Below are positions 34,493-43,457 of a stretch of DNA of 64,000 nucleotides, one piece after another; position 1 is the stretch's first letter, and the number at the start of each line of letters is the position of its first letter. Made by a program: the position numbers and the translations under genes. Source of the DNA: Brevundimonas sp. (GTDB taxonomy: Bacteria; Pseudomonadota; Alphaproteobacteria; Caulobacterales; Caulobacteraceae); NCBI RefSeq assembly GCF_029946145.1, contig NZ_JAQSDY010000032.1, positions 35,480 through 99,479 on the forward strand, read 5' to 3'. The notes beneath the pieces were generated by a model. That model was not told the origin of the DNA and searched no databases. It saw only the letters and a list, made by a program, of their open reading frames with translations.

Positions 34493-36007
34493 TCAGCCCT
34501 GCGACCGGGCCAGAGCGTCGTCGTGGGCCGGCATGGCGGCGGCCGCCCGCCGGATGGCTTCGCGCAGCCCCGCCAGCCCCGGGATCAGCCGCGCGTCCGG
34601 GGCCTTGTCCGCCAGCGGATGGTGACGTTCAGGCGTCACCCCCTGCCCCAGCAGGACCGCGACCCAGCTGGGGTGCATGAACAGGCCCTCGCGGTCCAGC
34701 CGCACCGCGCCCCGGCTCCTGAACAGCTCGATCTTCTCCGCCAGGCTGTCAGGCGGCGCCATCGTGCGCACGTGGTCCCACAGCGGGGAATCGTCCCGCC
34801 GGGTGGCGTGGTAGTGCAGGATGATGAAGTCGCGGACGCGTTCCGCCTCCATGTCCATCGTCCGGTTGAATTCCCCACTGTCGACCGGATCGAACATCCG
34901 GTCCGGCCACAACTCTATCAGCGTCGTGATGGCCTTCTGGATCAGATAGATGCTGGTGGACTCCAGCGGTTCGATGAACCCCGCTGACAGGCCGACGGCG
35001 ACGCAGTTGCCGATCCAGTTGCGCGTTCGTTGGCCGGCCTTGAAGCGTAGGTGGTTCGGCTCGGCCAGCATATCGCCTTCCAGCCGCCCGATCAGCGCCG
35101 CGGCGGCCGTCTCGCGGTCCATGACCTCGCTGGAGTAGACATAGCCGTTGCCGACCCGGTGTTGCAGTGGGATGCGGAACTGCCACCCGCCCTTGAGCGC
35201 GGTCGCGCGGGTATAGGGCGTCCCCGCCCGGCTCAGGGCGCAGGGGATGGCCACGGCGCTGTCGCAGGGCAGCCAGTGCGACCAGTCCGCAAAGCCGGAG
35301 CGCAGGGTCTGTTCGATCAGCAGACCACGGAACCCCGAGCAGTCGATGAACAGGTCGCCCTCGATGGTCTCGCCGCGCTCCAGGGTCACGGAGCGGATCA
35401 GACCCCGCTCGTCCTGATCGACCTTCACCACCCTGCCCTCGACCCGCGTCACGCCGGCGGCTTCGGCCCGGCCGCGCAGGAAGGCGGCGTAGAGCCCCGC
35501 GTCCATCTGGTAGCCGTAGGTGAAGCTCGAACCCAGCGCGCCCGGCTCGCTGGCCGGATGCGTGAATCGCTCTTTGCGGGCCATCACCGCCGGCAGCGAA
35601 TAGTCGTCGATCGAGCCGACATCCGCGGTGCGCGACGCCTTCAGCCAGTAGTGGTGGAACGGCGCCTCCTCATTGCCGGCTCCGTGGACGCCGAACGGAT
35701 GGAAATAGGTTTCGCCTTCCGCACCCCAGTTCTCGAAGCGGATGCCGAGCTTGAAGGTCGCCCCGGTCGCCCGCATGAAATCCGCCTCGGTCACCTCGAT
35801 GCTGGCGTTGAAGGCCCGGAAGTGAGGCAGGGTCGATTCGCCCACCCCGACCGTCCCGATTTCGGCGGACTCGACCAGCGTGACCTTCAACCGGCCCGGA
35901 TCGACCAGCCGGTTGATCGCTGAAGCCGCCATCCAACCGGCCGTGCCGCCGCCAATGATCACGACCGAGCGGATGCGCCGGTCGCCGGTCGGGTCTGCGG
36001 TCGACAT
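34493..36007 (-). CDS. Tryptophan-halogenase-family flavoprotein
   Basis: The 504-residue protein has the FAD motif VVIIGGGTAGWMAASAI, VTLVESAEIGTVGVGESTLP and TFKLGIRFENWG, where the lysine equivalent to the halogenase catalytic Lys is conserved. Later blocks are IDCSGFRGLLIEQTL and VGLSAGFIEPLESTSIYLIQ. The diagnostic WxWxIP appears as WQFRIP. This family (PF04820) has many uncharacterised members in Caulobacterales, often beside TonB-dependent receptors, and here none is adjacent. Flavin-dependent oxidation or halogenation is possible, but the substrate is unknown. It lies 54 bases downstream of rnd on the same strand. Confidence 0.87.
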   Translation of the reverse strand: MSTADPTGDRRIRSVVIIGGGTAGWMAASAINRLVDPGRLKVTLVESAEIGTVGVGESTLPHFRAFNASIEVTEADFMRATGATFKLGIRFENWGAEGETYFHPFGVHGAGNEEAPFHHYWLKASRTADVGSIDDYSLPAVMARKERFTHPASEPGALGSSFTYGYQMDAGLYAAFLRGRAEAAGVTRVEGRVVKVDQDERGLIRSVTLERGETIEGDLFIDCSGFRGLLIEQTLRSGFADWSHWLPCDSAVAIPCALSRAGTPYTRATALKGGWQFRIPLQHRVGNGYVYSSEVMDRETAAAALIGRLEGDMLAEPNHLRFKAGQRTRNWIGNCVAVGLSAGFIEPLESTSIYLIQKAITTLIELWPDRMFDPVDSGEFNRTMDMEAERVRDFIILHYHATRRDDSPLWDHVRTMAPPDSLAEKIELFRSRGAVRLDREGLFMHPSWVAVLLGQGVTPERHHPLADKAPDARLIPGLAGLREAIRRAAAAMPAHDDALARSQG

Positions 36008-36061
36008 GTCGATTTCCTCGTCCCGCCATTCGGGGGACAGACCTGTACGGCCGTGAGTGGG

Positions 36062-37210
36062 CTACTCGATCTCGACCACCTCGACCCGGGCGCCGTTCAG
36101 CACCAGGGCGATCTCGCCGCGCTTGAGCTTCAGCGCGTCCTCGCCGAACAGCTGGCGACGCCAGCCCTTCAGCGCGTCGACGTCGGCCTCGTCGTCCAGG
36201 GCGATCTTCTCGAGATCGGCGACATTGGCCAGCAGCTTGGTCGCCACCCCGGCGTTGTCGCTCTTGGCCTTCAGCAGGACCTTCAACAGCTCGACCACCG
36301 ACGGCGGAGCCGGCTGGTTGTGGGCGGGGCGCTCCAGCTTGGGCGCATGGGCTTCCGGGTCCTCCAGAACGCGCTTCAGTTCGGCGGACAGTTCGAGGCC
36401 GAGGCGCGAGGCGCCGAAGCCCTTGGGCACGGACCGCAGGCGGTTGAAGGCGTCGGCATCCGTCGGACCCTGGGCCGCGATCTCGTCGATGGCCTCGTCC
36501 TTGAGGATGCGCCCGCGCGGCTGGTCGCGTTCCTGGGCCGTGCGCTCGCGCCAGACGGCGGTGGCGACGAAGGCCGAAAGATATTTCGCCGACCATTTCT
36601 TGGGCTTCAGCCGCTTCCAGGCTTTTTCCGGATCGGTGTCATAGAGGGCGGGATCGGTCAGATCCTCCATCTCGGCCATGACCCAGTCCAGACGGCCTTC
36701 CTTCTGCAGCCGGTCGCGCAGCTTGGGATACAGGGCCGCAAGGTGGGTCACGTCGCCCAGCGCATAGACCAGCTGGGCCTCCGACAGCGGACGGCGGGCC
36801 CAGTCGGTGAAGCGGCTGCCCTTGTCGACTTCCTGACGCAGCATCTGGCGGACCAGGGCCTCATACGAGACCTGATCGCCGAAGCCGGCGGCCATGGCCG
36901 CCACCTGGGTGTCGAACATCGGCCTGGGCATGGCGCCCAGCTTGACGAAGATTTCCGTGTCCTGACGGGCGGCGTGGAAGACCTTGATGATCTTCGGATC
37001 GCGCAGCAGGTCGAGGAAGGGCTCCAGGTCCAGACCCTCGGCCATCGGGTCGATGATGGCGGCGTCCGTGGCCGACGCGGCCTGGATCAGGCAGAGGCGC
37101 GGCCAATAGGTCGTCTCCCGCATGAACTCGGTGTCGACGGTGATGAAGGGCTGGTCGGCCAAGCGTTCGCAGAATGCGCGAAGCGCCTCGGTGGTGGTGA
37201 TCGGCGTCAT
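36062..37210 (-). CDS. rnd: Ribonuclease D
   Basis: The 382-residue 3'-exoribonuclease matures tRNA ends. The DEDD exonuclease domain has FITVDTEFMRETTYWPRLCLIQ (DxE), KVFHAARQDTEIF and VYALGDVTHL. An HRDC-type domain follows (RGRILKDEAIDEIAAQGP). The order and length are normal for alphaproteobacteria. It is divergent from purM across an 80-base gap that must hold both promoters. Confidence 0.93.
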   Translation of the reverse strand: MTPITTTEALRAFCERLADQPFITVDTEFMRETTYWPRLCLIQAASATDAAIIDPMAEGLDLEPFLDLLRDPKIIKVFHAARQDTEIFVKLGAMPRPMFDTQVAAMAAGFGDQVSYEALVRQMLRQEVDKGSRFTDWARRPLSEAQLVYALGDVTHLAALYPKLRDRLQKEGRLDWVMAEMEDLTDPALYDTDPEKAWKRLKPKKWSAKYLSAFVATAVWRERTAQERDQPRGRILKDEAIDEIAAQGPTDADAFNRLRSVPKGFGASRLGLELSAELKRVLEDPEAHAPKLERPAHNQPAPPSVVELLKVLLKAKSDNAGVATKLLANVADLEKIALDDEADVDALKGWRRQLFGEDALKLKRGEIALVLNGARVEVVEIE

Positions 37211-37290
37211 TCGGATGCTATAGCCCCGCGCAATATGGTTGTGGCAAGAGCCGCCGCAGAAAACCTCCCACTGATTCAGGCCCGTGACCC

Positions 37291-38340
37291 ATGAGCGACA
37301 CCTCCGATTCCCGGAATGACGGCCTCAGGAACGGTCTGACCTATGCGGACGCGGGCGTCGACATCGACGCCGGCGAGATGCTGGTGGACGCCATCAAGCC
37401 TCTGGCGAAGTCGACGCGCCGGCCCGGCGCCGAGGCGTCGCTGGGGGGATTCGGGGCTCTGTTCGACCTCAAGGCCGCCGGATTCGAGGACCCGCTGATC
37501 GTCGCCACCACCGACGGCGTCGGCACCAAGCTGAAGATCGCCATCGAAACCGGCCGCCATGACGGCGTCGGCATCGACCTGGTGGCCATGTGCGTCAACG
37601 ACCTGCTGGCCCAGGGCGCGGAGCCGCTGCTGTTCCTCGACTACTACGCCACCGGCAGGCTCGAGATCGACGCCGCCAAACGCGTCGTCGCCGGAATCGC
37701 CGAGGGCTGCCGTCAGGCCGGCTGCGCCCTGGTGGGCGGCGAAACCGCCGAAATGCCCGGCATGTACCAGGGCGGTGACTACGATCTCGCCGGCTTCTCG
37801 CTCGGCGCGGTCGAGCGCGGGCACGCCCTGCCGTACCTGGACCGCCAACAGGCGGGCGACCTCATCATCGGCCTCGCCTCCTCGGGTCCCCATTCGAACG
37901 GCTATTCGCTGATCCGCAAGGTGATCGAGAAGTCCGGCCTGTCCTGGGGCGACGACGCCCCCTTCGCCAAGGACCGCACCCTGGCCCAGGCGCTGATGGA
38001 GCCGACCCGCATCTATGTGAAGCCGGTGCTGCCGCTGATGAAGGCCGGACTGGTCAAGGGCGCGGCCCACATCACGGGCGGCGGCCTGATCGAGAACCCG
38101 CCCCGCTGCATCGCCGAGGGCCTGCAGGCCGGCTTCGACTGGGCCGCCTGGCCCATGCCGCACGTATTCCAGTGGCTGGGCGAGGTCGGGGGCATCTCGG
38201 ATCACGAGCTGCGTCGCACCTTCAACTGCGGCATCGGCTTCATCCTGATCGTCGCCCCCGAGAATGCCGAGCCCGTGCTGGAGGCCCTGCTCAACGCCGG
38301 CGAGGTCGCCTTCGTCTGCGGGCAGCTGGAAGACGTCTAG
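37291..38340 (+). CDS. purM: Phosphoribosylformylglycinamidine cyclo-ligase
   Basis: The 349-residue PurM (AIR synthetase) closes the imidazole ring in purine synthesis. It has [74 protein letters not shown] and [13 protein letters not shown], all typical. Its TAG stop shares CTAG with the stop of the converging small gene. purN, which usually follows directly, is separated here by an inserted hypothetical gene and an M28 peptidase. Confidence 0.97.
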   Translation: MSDTSDSRNDGLRNGLTYADAGVDIDAGEMLVDAIKPLAKSTRRPGAEASLGGFGALFDLKAAGFEDPLIVATTDGVGTKLKIAIETGRHDGVGIDLVAMCVNDLLAQGAEPLLFLDYYATGRLEIDAAKRVVAGIAEGCRQAGCALVGGETAEMPGMYQGGDYDLAGFSLGAVERGHALPYLDRQQAGDLIIGLASSGPHSNGYSLIRKVIEKSGLSWGDDAPFAKDRTLAQALMEPTRIYVKPVLPLMKAGLVKGAAHITGGGLIENPPRCIAEGLQAGFDWAAWPMPHVFQWLGEVGGISDHELRRTFNCGIGFILIVAPENAEPVLEALLNAGEVAFVCGQLEDV

Positions 38341-38801
38341 CCCGCGTCCAGACTGCTCCAGGTCACCCGGACCACCGTCGCCCGTCCCTCGTTCTGGCGC
38401 ACCGAAACCGTCACCCCGCCGCGGGTCCAGATCGGCCGGTTGGCCGGCTGATCAGCCTCGGGCGCGAAGCCCTGTTCGCGCAGGACCGGCTGGACCGAGG
38501 TCCGGACCCCGTCCAGACCGCCGCGACGCGCCTGGATGACGCACACCCTGTTGAGATTGCCGTCGTCGGCGCTGCCCGTCGTCGTCAGCCGCAGCAGATA
38601 AGCCTGGTCCTCGCTCTGGAAATTCAGCGTGTCCTCGTCCGCGGCGGGGGCGGAGACGAGTCCCAGCACCTCCAGCGCGGTCGCGTCCCGGGCCTCGCCC
38701 GTCACATAGGGCAGGCAGACGTCGGTCAGGATGCTGCGCGTCATGTCGGGCGGCGGCGCGGGCGAAGCTGCGAGCGCGGCCGCGAGAACAAGAGCGAGCA
38801 T
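38337..38801 (-). CDS. Hypothetical secreted protein
   Basis: The 154-residue product starts at ATG 38801 with a short signal peptide ([19 protein letters not shown]). The mature part has [10 protein letters not shown] and RVCVIQARR, giving two cysteines for one probable disulphide, then [26 protein letters not shown] recognise no family. The preceding 120 residues in the ORF track lie upstream of a better start and are not included. It converges on purM with the two stop codons sharing CTAG. Confidence 0.65.
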   Translation of the reverse strand: MLALVLAAALAASPAPPPDMTRSILTDVCLPYVTGEARDATALEVLGLVSAPAADEDTLNFQSEDQAYLLRLTTTGSADDGNLNRVCVIQARRGGLDGVRTSVQPVLREQGFAPEADQPANRPIWTRGGVTVSVRQNEGRATVVRVTWSSLDAG

Positions 38802-38926
38802 CAGGAAATCTCCGAGCGTCCGGCCACTGTTTCCGAGCCATGCGATCCGCGCAAGCGGCGCAGCGCCGTTGACCCGGAAGGACCCGCCCGGCAAGGTCCC
38901 CGCCTTCCCACCAAGCGAGGTCGCCG

Positions 38927-40306
38927 ATGCGTGTGTTTTCTGTCGCCCTGACCGGACTGACGCTGATTTTCGCATCGGGCGCGGCGGCCCAGGCCCCGGT
39001 GCAGGAACAGGCGCTGCTGCATCAACTGGCGGATGACATCCAGCCGGAACGGATGCGCGCCGACATTCAGGCCCTGGTCGGCTTCGGCACCCGCCACACC
39101 ATGTCCGAAACGCGGTCCGAAACGCGCGGCATCGGCGCGGCGCGGCGCTGGGCGCAAACACAGTTCGAGGCGATCAGCCGCGACTGCAATGGCTGCCTGA
39201 CCATCGTCACCCCCTCGGACACCATCACCGGGCCCCGCGTGCCCACTCCGACCGAGGTGGTCGACATCGTCGCCATCCAGCGCGGAACCGGCGACCCCAG
39301 CCGCGTCATCATCATCTCGGGCCATATCGATTCGCGCGTCACCGACGTGATGAACTTCACCGCCGACGCTCCCGGGGCCAATGACGACGCGTCGGGCGTC
39401 GCCGCGGTGCTGGAGGCCGCGCGGGTGCTGTCGAAGCATCGCTTCGACGCGACCCTGGTGTTCGCCGCCCTGTCCGGCGAGGAACAGGGTCTGCTGGGCG
39501 GCAAGATCCTGGCTGACTACGCCCAGGCCCAGGGCTGGCGCGTCGAGGCCAATCTGAACAACGACATCGTCGGCAATTCCGAGGGCCAGTCAGGCGTGCG
39601 CGACACCACGCGCGTCCGCGTCTTTTCCGAGGGCACGAAAACCGTCGAGACCGAGGCCCAGGAGGAGCGCCGGCGCTACAACGGCGGAGAGGTCGACTCT
39701 TCCTCGCGCAATCTCGCCCGCTTCGTCGACGGAATGGCCGACCGCTATCTGGCCAATTTCGACGTCGATCTCATCTACCGGACGGACCGCTACGGCCGCG
39801 GCGGCGACCAGGTCGAGATGCTGCGTCATGGCTTCCCCGCCGTGCGCATCTCCGAGGGCGCCGAGAACTACGACCGCCAGCATCAGGACCTGCGCATCGA
39901 GAACGGCGTCGAATACGGCGACACCATCGAGGGTGTCGACTTCGCCTATCTGGGTCAGGTGGCGCGGCTGAACATCGTCTCGATGGCGGCCCTGGCCAAC
40001 GCCCCGGCGAGTCCACTGGGGGTGACCATCGAAGGGGCGGTCAAGCCCGACACCACGATCAAATGGCAGGCGGTGCCCGGCGCGGCGGGCTATCGCGTCT
40101 GGTGGCGGTCCACCACCGCCCCGCAATGGACCCACAGCCGCTGGGCCGGAAACGCAACCGAACTGGTCCTGCGCAACATCGTCATCGACGACTTCTTCTT
40201 CGGCGTCTCGGCCGTGTCGGAGGACGGCTACGAAAGCCCCGTCGTCTTCCCGGGTCCGGCGGGCTCGTTCGTTTCGGTCGGCGACCCGGCCGCGCCGGCG
40301 CGCTGA
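38927..40306 (+). CDS. Secreted M28-family zinc aminopeptidase
   Basis: The 459-residue product has a signal peptide (RVFSVALTGLTLIFASGAAAQA) and an M28 catalytic domain. Zinc ligands and base are visible in ISGHIDSR, ADAPGANDDASG, ALSGEEQGLLG, NNDIVG and YDRQHQD. A C-terminal ~90-residue segment (TIKWQAVPGAAGYRVWWR...) looks like a fibronectin type III-like beta domain. It probably trims peptides in the periplasm or outside the cell. Its TGA overlaps the purN ATG (TGATG), so a secreted peptidase gene is translationally coupled to a purine gene. Confidence 0.9.
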   Translation: MRVFSVALTGLTLIFASGAAAQAPVQEQALLHQLADDIQPERMRADIQALVGFGTRHTMSETRSETRGIGAARRWAQTQFEAISRDCNGCLTIVTPSDTITGPRVPTPTEVVDIVAIQRGTGDPSRVIIISGHIDSRVTDVMNFTADAPGANDDASGVAAVLEAARVLSKHRFDATLVFAALSGEEQGLLGGKILADYAQAQGWRVEANLNNDIVGNSEGQSGVRDTTRVRVFSEGTKTVETEAQEERRRYNGGEVDSSSRNLARFVDGMADRYLANFDVDLIYRTDRYGRGGDQVEMLRHGFPAVRISEGAENYDRQHQDLRIENGVEYGDTIEGVDFAYLGQVARLNIVSMAALANAPASPLGVTIEGAVKPDTTIKWQAVPGAAGYRVWWRSTTAPQWTHSRWAGNATELVLRNIVIDDFFFGVSAVSEDGYESPVVFPGPAGSFVSVGDPAAPAR

Positions 40307-40902
40307 TGCCCGGAGTTCCGCCGGTCCGCGTGGCCGTCCTGATCTCGGGCGCGGGCTCCAACATGGCCGCGCTGATCGATGAGGGACAGCAGGCGGGCGC
40401 ACCCTTCGAGGTCGTACTGGTCCTGTCCAACAAGCCCGACGCCGGCGGACTGGCGATCGCCCAGGGCAAGGGCGTGGCGACGTTTGAGATTGACCACCGG
40501 CCGTTCGGCACGGACCGCGAGGCGCACGAACGCGCCCTCGACGCCGCCCTGACCGCCCACGATGTCCAGGTGATCGCGCTGGCGGGCTATATGCGGTTGC
40601 TGACCCCCTGGCTGGTGGGCCGCTGGGCCGGGCGGATGCTGAACATCCACCCCAGCCTGCTCCCGAAATACCCCGGCCTCGACACCCACGCCCGCGCCAT
40701 CACCGCTGGCGACGCCGAGGCGGGCTGTTCGGTGCATGTCGTGACCGAGGGTGTCGACGAGGGGCCGGTGCTGGGCCAGAGCGCCGTGCCGGTGCTGGCA
40801 GACGACACGCCGGCATCCCTGGCCCAGCGCGTGCTGGCGGCGGAGCACGCCCTCTATCCCCGGGCGCTGGCCGACTTCTGCCGCCAGATTAGAAGTTTGT
40901 AA
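40306..40902 (+). CDS. purN: Phosphoribosylglycinamide formyltransferase
   Basis: The 198-residue GAR transformylase uses 10-formyl-tetrahydrofolate. It has VAVLISGAGSNMAALI (phosphate loop), ALAGYMRLLTPWLV, NIHPSLLPKYPGLDTHARAI (catalytic Asn-His region) and CSVHVVTEGVDEGPVLGQ (catalytic Asp). ATG 40306 overlaps the M28 stop; the longer ORF-track frame begins within the peptidase gene. purM lies 2 kb upstream on the same strand. Confidence 0.96.
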   Translation: MPGVPPVRVAVLISGAGSNMAALIDEGQQAGAPFEVVLVLSNKPDAGGLAIAQGKGVATFEIDHRPFGTDREAHERALDAALTAHDVQVIALAGYMRLLTPWLVGRWAGRMLNIHPSLLPKYPGLDTHARAITAGDAEAGCSVHVVTEGVDEGPVLGQSAVPVLADDTPASLAQRVLAAEHALYPRALADFCRQIRSL

Positions 40903-40972
40903 TATGCCGTCTTTCCCGGCGACAGAGACGGCGGCCTGAGTCAGGTTGCCGCCAATTTCAACGGGGGCTTTC

Positions 40973-43036
40973 ATGCTCAGACTTCGACTCCTGGCCTGCG
41001 CCGCCGGCGCCGCGCTTACTCTTGCTGCGGGCTTCGCCCAGGCCCAGACCGCCCCGCCGATCGTCGAAATCCCCTCGGCGACCCAGGCCCGGATCGGCGA
41101 GTTCGGCTTCGACATCGGCGGCATGGACACCTCCATTCGCCCCGGCGCGGACTTCAACCGCTACGCCAACGGCACCTATCTGAAGAACACGCCGATCCCC
41201 GCCGACCGCACCTCGTACGGCGCCTTCCACATGCTGCACGACCGGTCGCAGGAGAATCTGCGCACCCTCATCGAGGAAAGCGCCGCCAATCCGACCACCA
41301 GCCCCGACGCCGCCCGCATCGGCGCCTTCTACGGCAGCTTCATGGACGAGGCGGCGGTCGAGCGTCTGGGCGCCTCGCCGCTGCAGGCCGACCTGGCCGA
41401 GGTCCGCGCCGCCGACACGCGCGAGGAGATCGCCGCCCTGATGGGCCGCACCCAGGGCGGCTTCGGCTCCAGCCTGTTCGGGGCCCAGATCTTCGAGGAC
41501 CTGAAGGATCCCAAGACGATCACCGTCTACATCGGCCAGGGCGGCATCGGCATGCCCGATCGCGACTATTATCTGGAAGACAGCTTCGCGACCCAGAAGA
41601 CGGCTTATCAGGCCTATGTCGCCAAGGCCCTCGAACTGGCCGGCTGGCCCGATCACGAGCAGGCGGCCACCGACATCGTCGCCTTCGAGACCCGGATCGC
41701 CGAACAGCACTGGACCCAGGTCCAGAACCGCCAGATCGACAAGATCTACAATCCCGCCACCGTCGCCGAACTGACCGCCGCCGCCCCCGGCTTCGACTGG
41801 TCGGCCTGGGCCCGGGGCGCAGGGATCGGCCATGTCCCCGTGCTGATCGCCGCCAACAACACCGCCTTCCCCGGCATGGCGCGCGTGTTCGCCGAGACCC
41901 CGGTCGAGACCCTGCAATCGTGGCAGGCCTTCCACGTCATCGACCAGGCCTCGCCCTGGCTGTCGAGCGCCTTCGTCGAAAACAATTTCAACTTCTACGG
42001 CAAGACCCTGGGCGGCCAGCCCGAGAACCGTCCCCGCTGGAAGCGCGGCGTGGAAAAGGTGGACGCCTCGCTCGGCGAGGTGCTGGGCCGCGAGTTCGTG
42101 GCGCGTCACTTCCCCGCCGAATCCAAGGCGCAGATGGAGGCCCTGGTCGCCAACCTGCGCCGCGCCATGACCGCCCGGATCGAGGGCCTCGACTGGATGA
42201 GCGCCGAGACGAAGCAGCAGGCGCTCTACAAGATGAGCCGCTTCGGGGTGAAGATCGGCTATCCCGACGAATGGCGCGAGTATGACGGTCTGCGGCTCGA
42301 GCCGGGCGATCTGTACGGCAACGTCGAACGGTCGGCGGCCTTCGAATGGGCCTTCAACCTCAACAAGCTGGGCAAGCCGGTGAACCCGCTTGAGTGGGGC
42401 ATGACCCCGCAGACGGTGAACGCCTATTACAATCCGGTCCGCAACGAGATCGTCTTCCCGGCCGCCATCCTGCAGGCGCCCTTCTTCGATCCCAACGCCG
42501 ATCCGGCGGTCAACTACGGCGGCATCGGCGCGGTCATCGGCCACGAGATCACCCACGGCTTCGACGACCAGGGCCGCAAGACCGACGGCGACGGCGTGCT
42601 GCGCGACTGGTGGACCCCCGAGGACGCCGCCAGGTTCGAGGCCCGCGCCGCCGTTCTGGGCGCGCAATACTCGGCCCTGACCCCGCTGGAAGGGGCCAGC
42701 GTCAACGGCGATCTGACCATGGGAGAGAACATCGCCGACCTGGGCGGCCTGCTGCTGGCGCTCGATGCCTACCGCATGTCGCTGAACGGGGCGGAAGCGC
42801 CGGTCATCAACGGCCTGACCGGTGATCAGCGGGTCTTCCTCGGCTGGGCCCAGGTCTGGCGCAACAACATCCGCGACGAGGCCCTGCGTCAGCAGGTCAC
42901 TGTCGATCCGCACGCCCCGGCCCAGTACCGGGCCGCCGTGCCGCCGCGCAACATCGACGCCTGGTATGCGGCGTTCGGGGTCCAGCCGGGCGACGAACAA
43001 TACCTCGCCCCCGAGGCCCGCGCCCGCATCTGGTAG
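40973..43036 (+). CDS. M13-family metallopeptidase (neprilysin/PepO-like)
   Basis: The 687-residue zinc endopeptidase has a signal peptide (LRLLACAAGAALTLAAGFAQAQ) with no clear lipobox. The N-terminal M13 domain begins GMDTSIRPGADFNRYANG. Catalytic features are VNAYYNP (substrate-binding NAxY), IGHEITHGFDDQGR (HExxH) and ENIADLGG (third ligand Glu). RARIW at the end is the usual C-terminal pattern (normally CxVW), here without the cysteine. ATG 40973 is used rather than the TTG at 40946. A strong terminator follows. Confidence 0.94.
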   Translation: MLRLRLLACAAGAALTLAAGFAQAQTAPPIVEIPSATQARIGEFGFDIGGMDTSIRPGADFNRYANGTYLKNTPIPADRTSYGAFHMLHDRSQENLRTLIEESAANPTTSPDAARIGAFYGSFMDEAAVERLGASPLQADLAEVRAADTREEIAALMGRTQGGFGSSLFGAQIFEDLKDPKTITVYIGQGGIGMPDRDYYLEDSFATQKTAYQAYVAKALELAGWPDHEQAATDIVAFETRIAEQHWTQVQNRQIDKIYNPATVAELTAAAPGFDWSAWARGAGIGHVPVLIAANNTAFPGMARVFAETPVETLQSWQAFHVIDQASPWLSSAFVENNFNFYGKTLGGQPENRPRWKRGVEKVDASLGEVLGREFVARHFPAESKAQMEALVANLRRAMTARIEGLDWMSAETKQQALYKMSRFGVKIGYPDEWREYDGLRLEPGDLYGNVERSAAFEWAFNLNKLGKPVNPLEWGMTPQTVNAYYNPVRNEIVFPAAILQAPFFDPNADPAVNYGGIGAVIGHEITHGFDDQGRKTDGDGVLRDWWTPEDAARFEARAAVLGAQYSALTPLEGASVNGDLTMGENIADLGGLLLALDAYRMSLNGAEAPVINGLTGDQRVFLGWAQVWRNNIRDEALRQQVTVDPHAPAQYRAAVPPRNIDAWYAAFGVQPGDEQYLAPEARARIW

Positions 43037-43055
43037 GCGTATCCGGACACGATGG

Positions 43056-43092
43056 CGGCCCCGGCGAGTGATCGCCGGGGCCGTTTTCGTTT
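43056..43092 (+). terminator. Rho-independent terminator after the M13 peptidase gene
   Basis: CGGCCCCGGCGA-GTGA-TCGCCGGGGCCG is a perfect 12-base stem followed by TTTTCGTTT, 20 bases after the stop codon. It is the strongest intrinsic terminator noticed in the window. Confidence 0.92.
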
Positions 43093-43187
43093 GCGACGGC
43101 TCGTGGTCCGGGCGGCGGCGTCCGTCGAAGACACTTGAGGTTTTGCCTCGCTCATGTGATGCTTCAGATACCACCAAAGAGGTTCTG

Positions 43188-43457
43188 ATGATCACCGGCC
43201 CCCAGATTCGCGCCGCTCGCGCCCTGCTCGGGATCGACCAGCGTGAGCTGGCCCGCCTGTCCGGCCTGTCGACCCAGACCATCCAGCGGATGGAGGCCTG
43301 CGAAGGCTCGGTACGGGCCGTGGTCGACAGCCTCGAGAAGGTGATGACGGCCGTCTCCGGCGCGGGCGTCGAACTGATCGTCGAGGGCGCCCCGAGCCAG
43401 GGCGTCGGCTGCGGCGTCCGGCTGGTCGGCAGAAAGACGGCGGCGCGCGATGGCTGA
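43188..43457 (+). CDS. Small XRE-family helix-turn-helix protein
   Basis: The 89-residue protein has an HTH_3 domain: RAARALLGIDQRELARLSGLSTQTIQRMEACEG. A short tail includes a GVELIVEG strand, the usual end of this small class. ATG 43188 has AAAGAGG upstream, and the longer ORF-track frame is not used. It overlaps the SulP transporter gene by 8 bases, so the two are co-translated. It probably represses its own operon. Confidence 0.87.
   Translation: MITGPQIRAARALLGIDQRELARLSGLSTQTIQRMEACEGSVRAVVDSLEKVMTAVSGAGVELIVEGAPSQGVGCGVRLVGRKTAARDG

Noticed and set aside
38337-39161. The full 274-residue minus-strand frame as one protein
   Set aside because: The upstream 120 residues are Arg/Pro/Ala-rich antisense to the M28 gene start; the signal peptide at ATG 38801 marks a better start.
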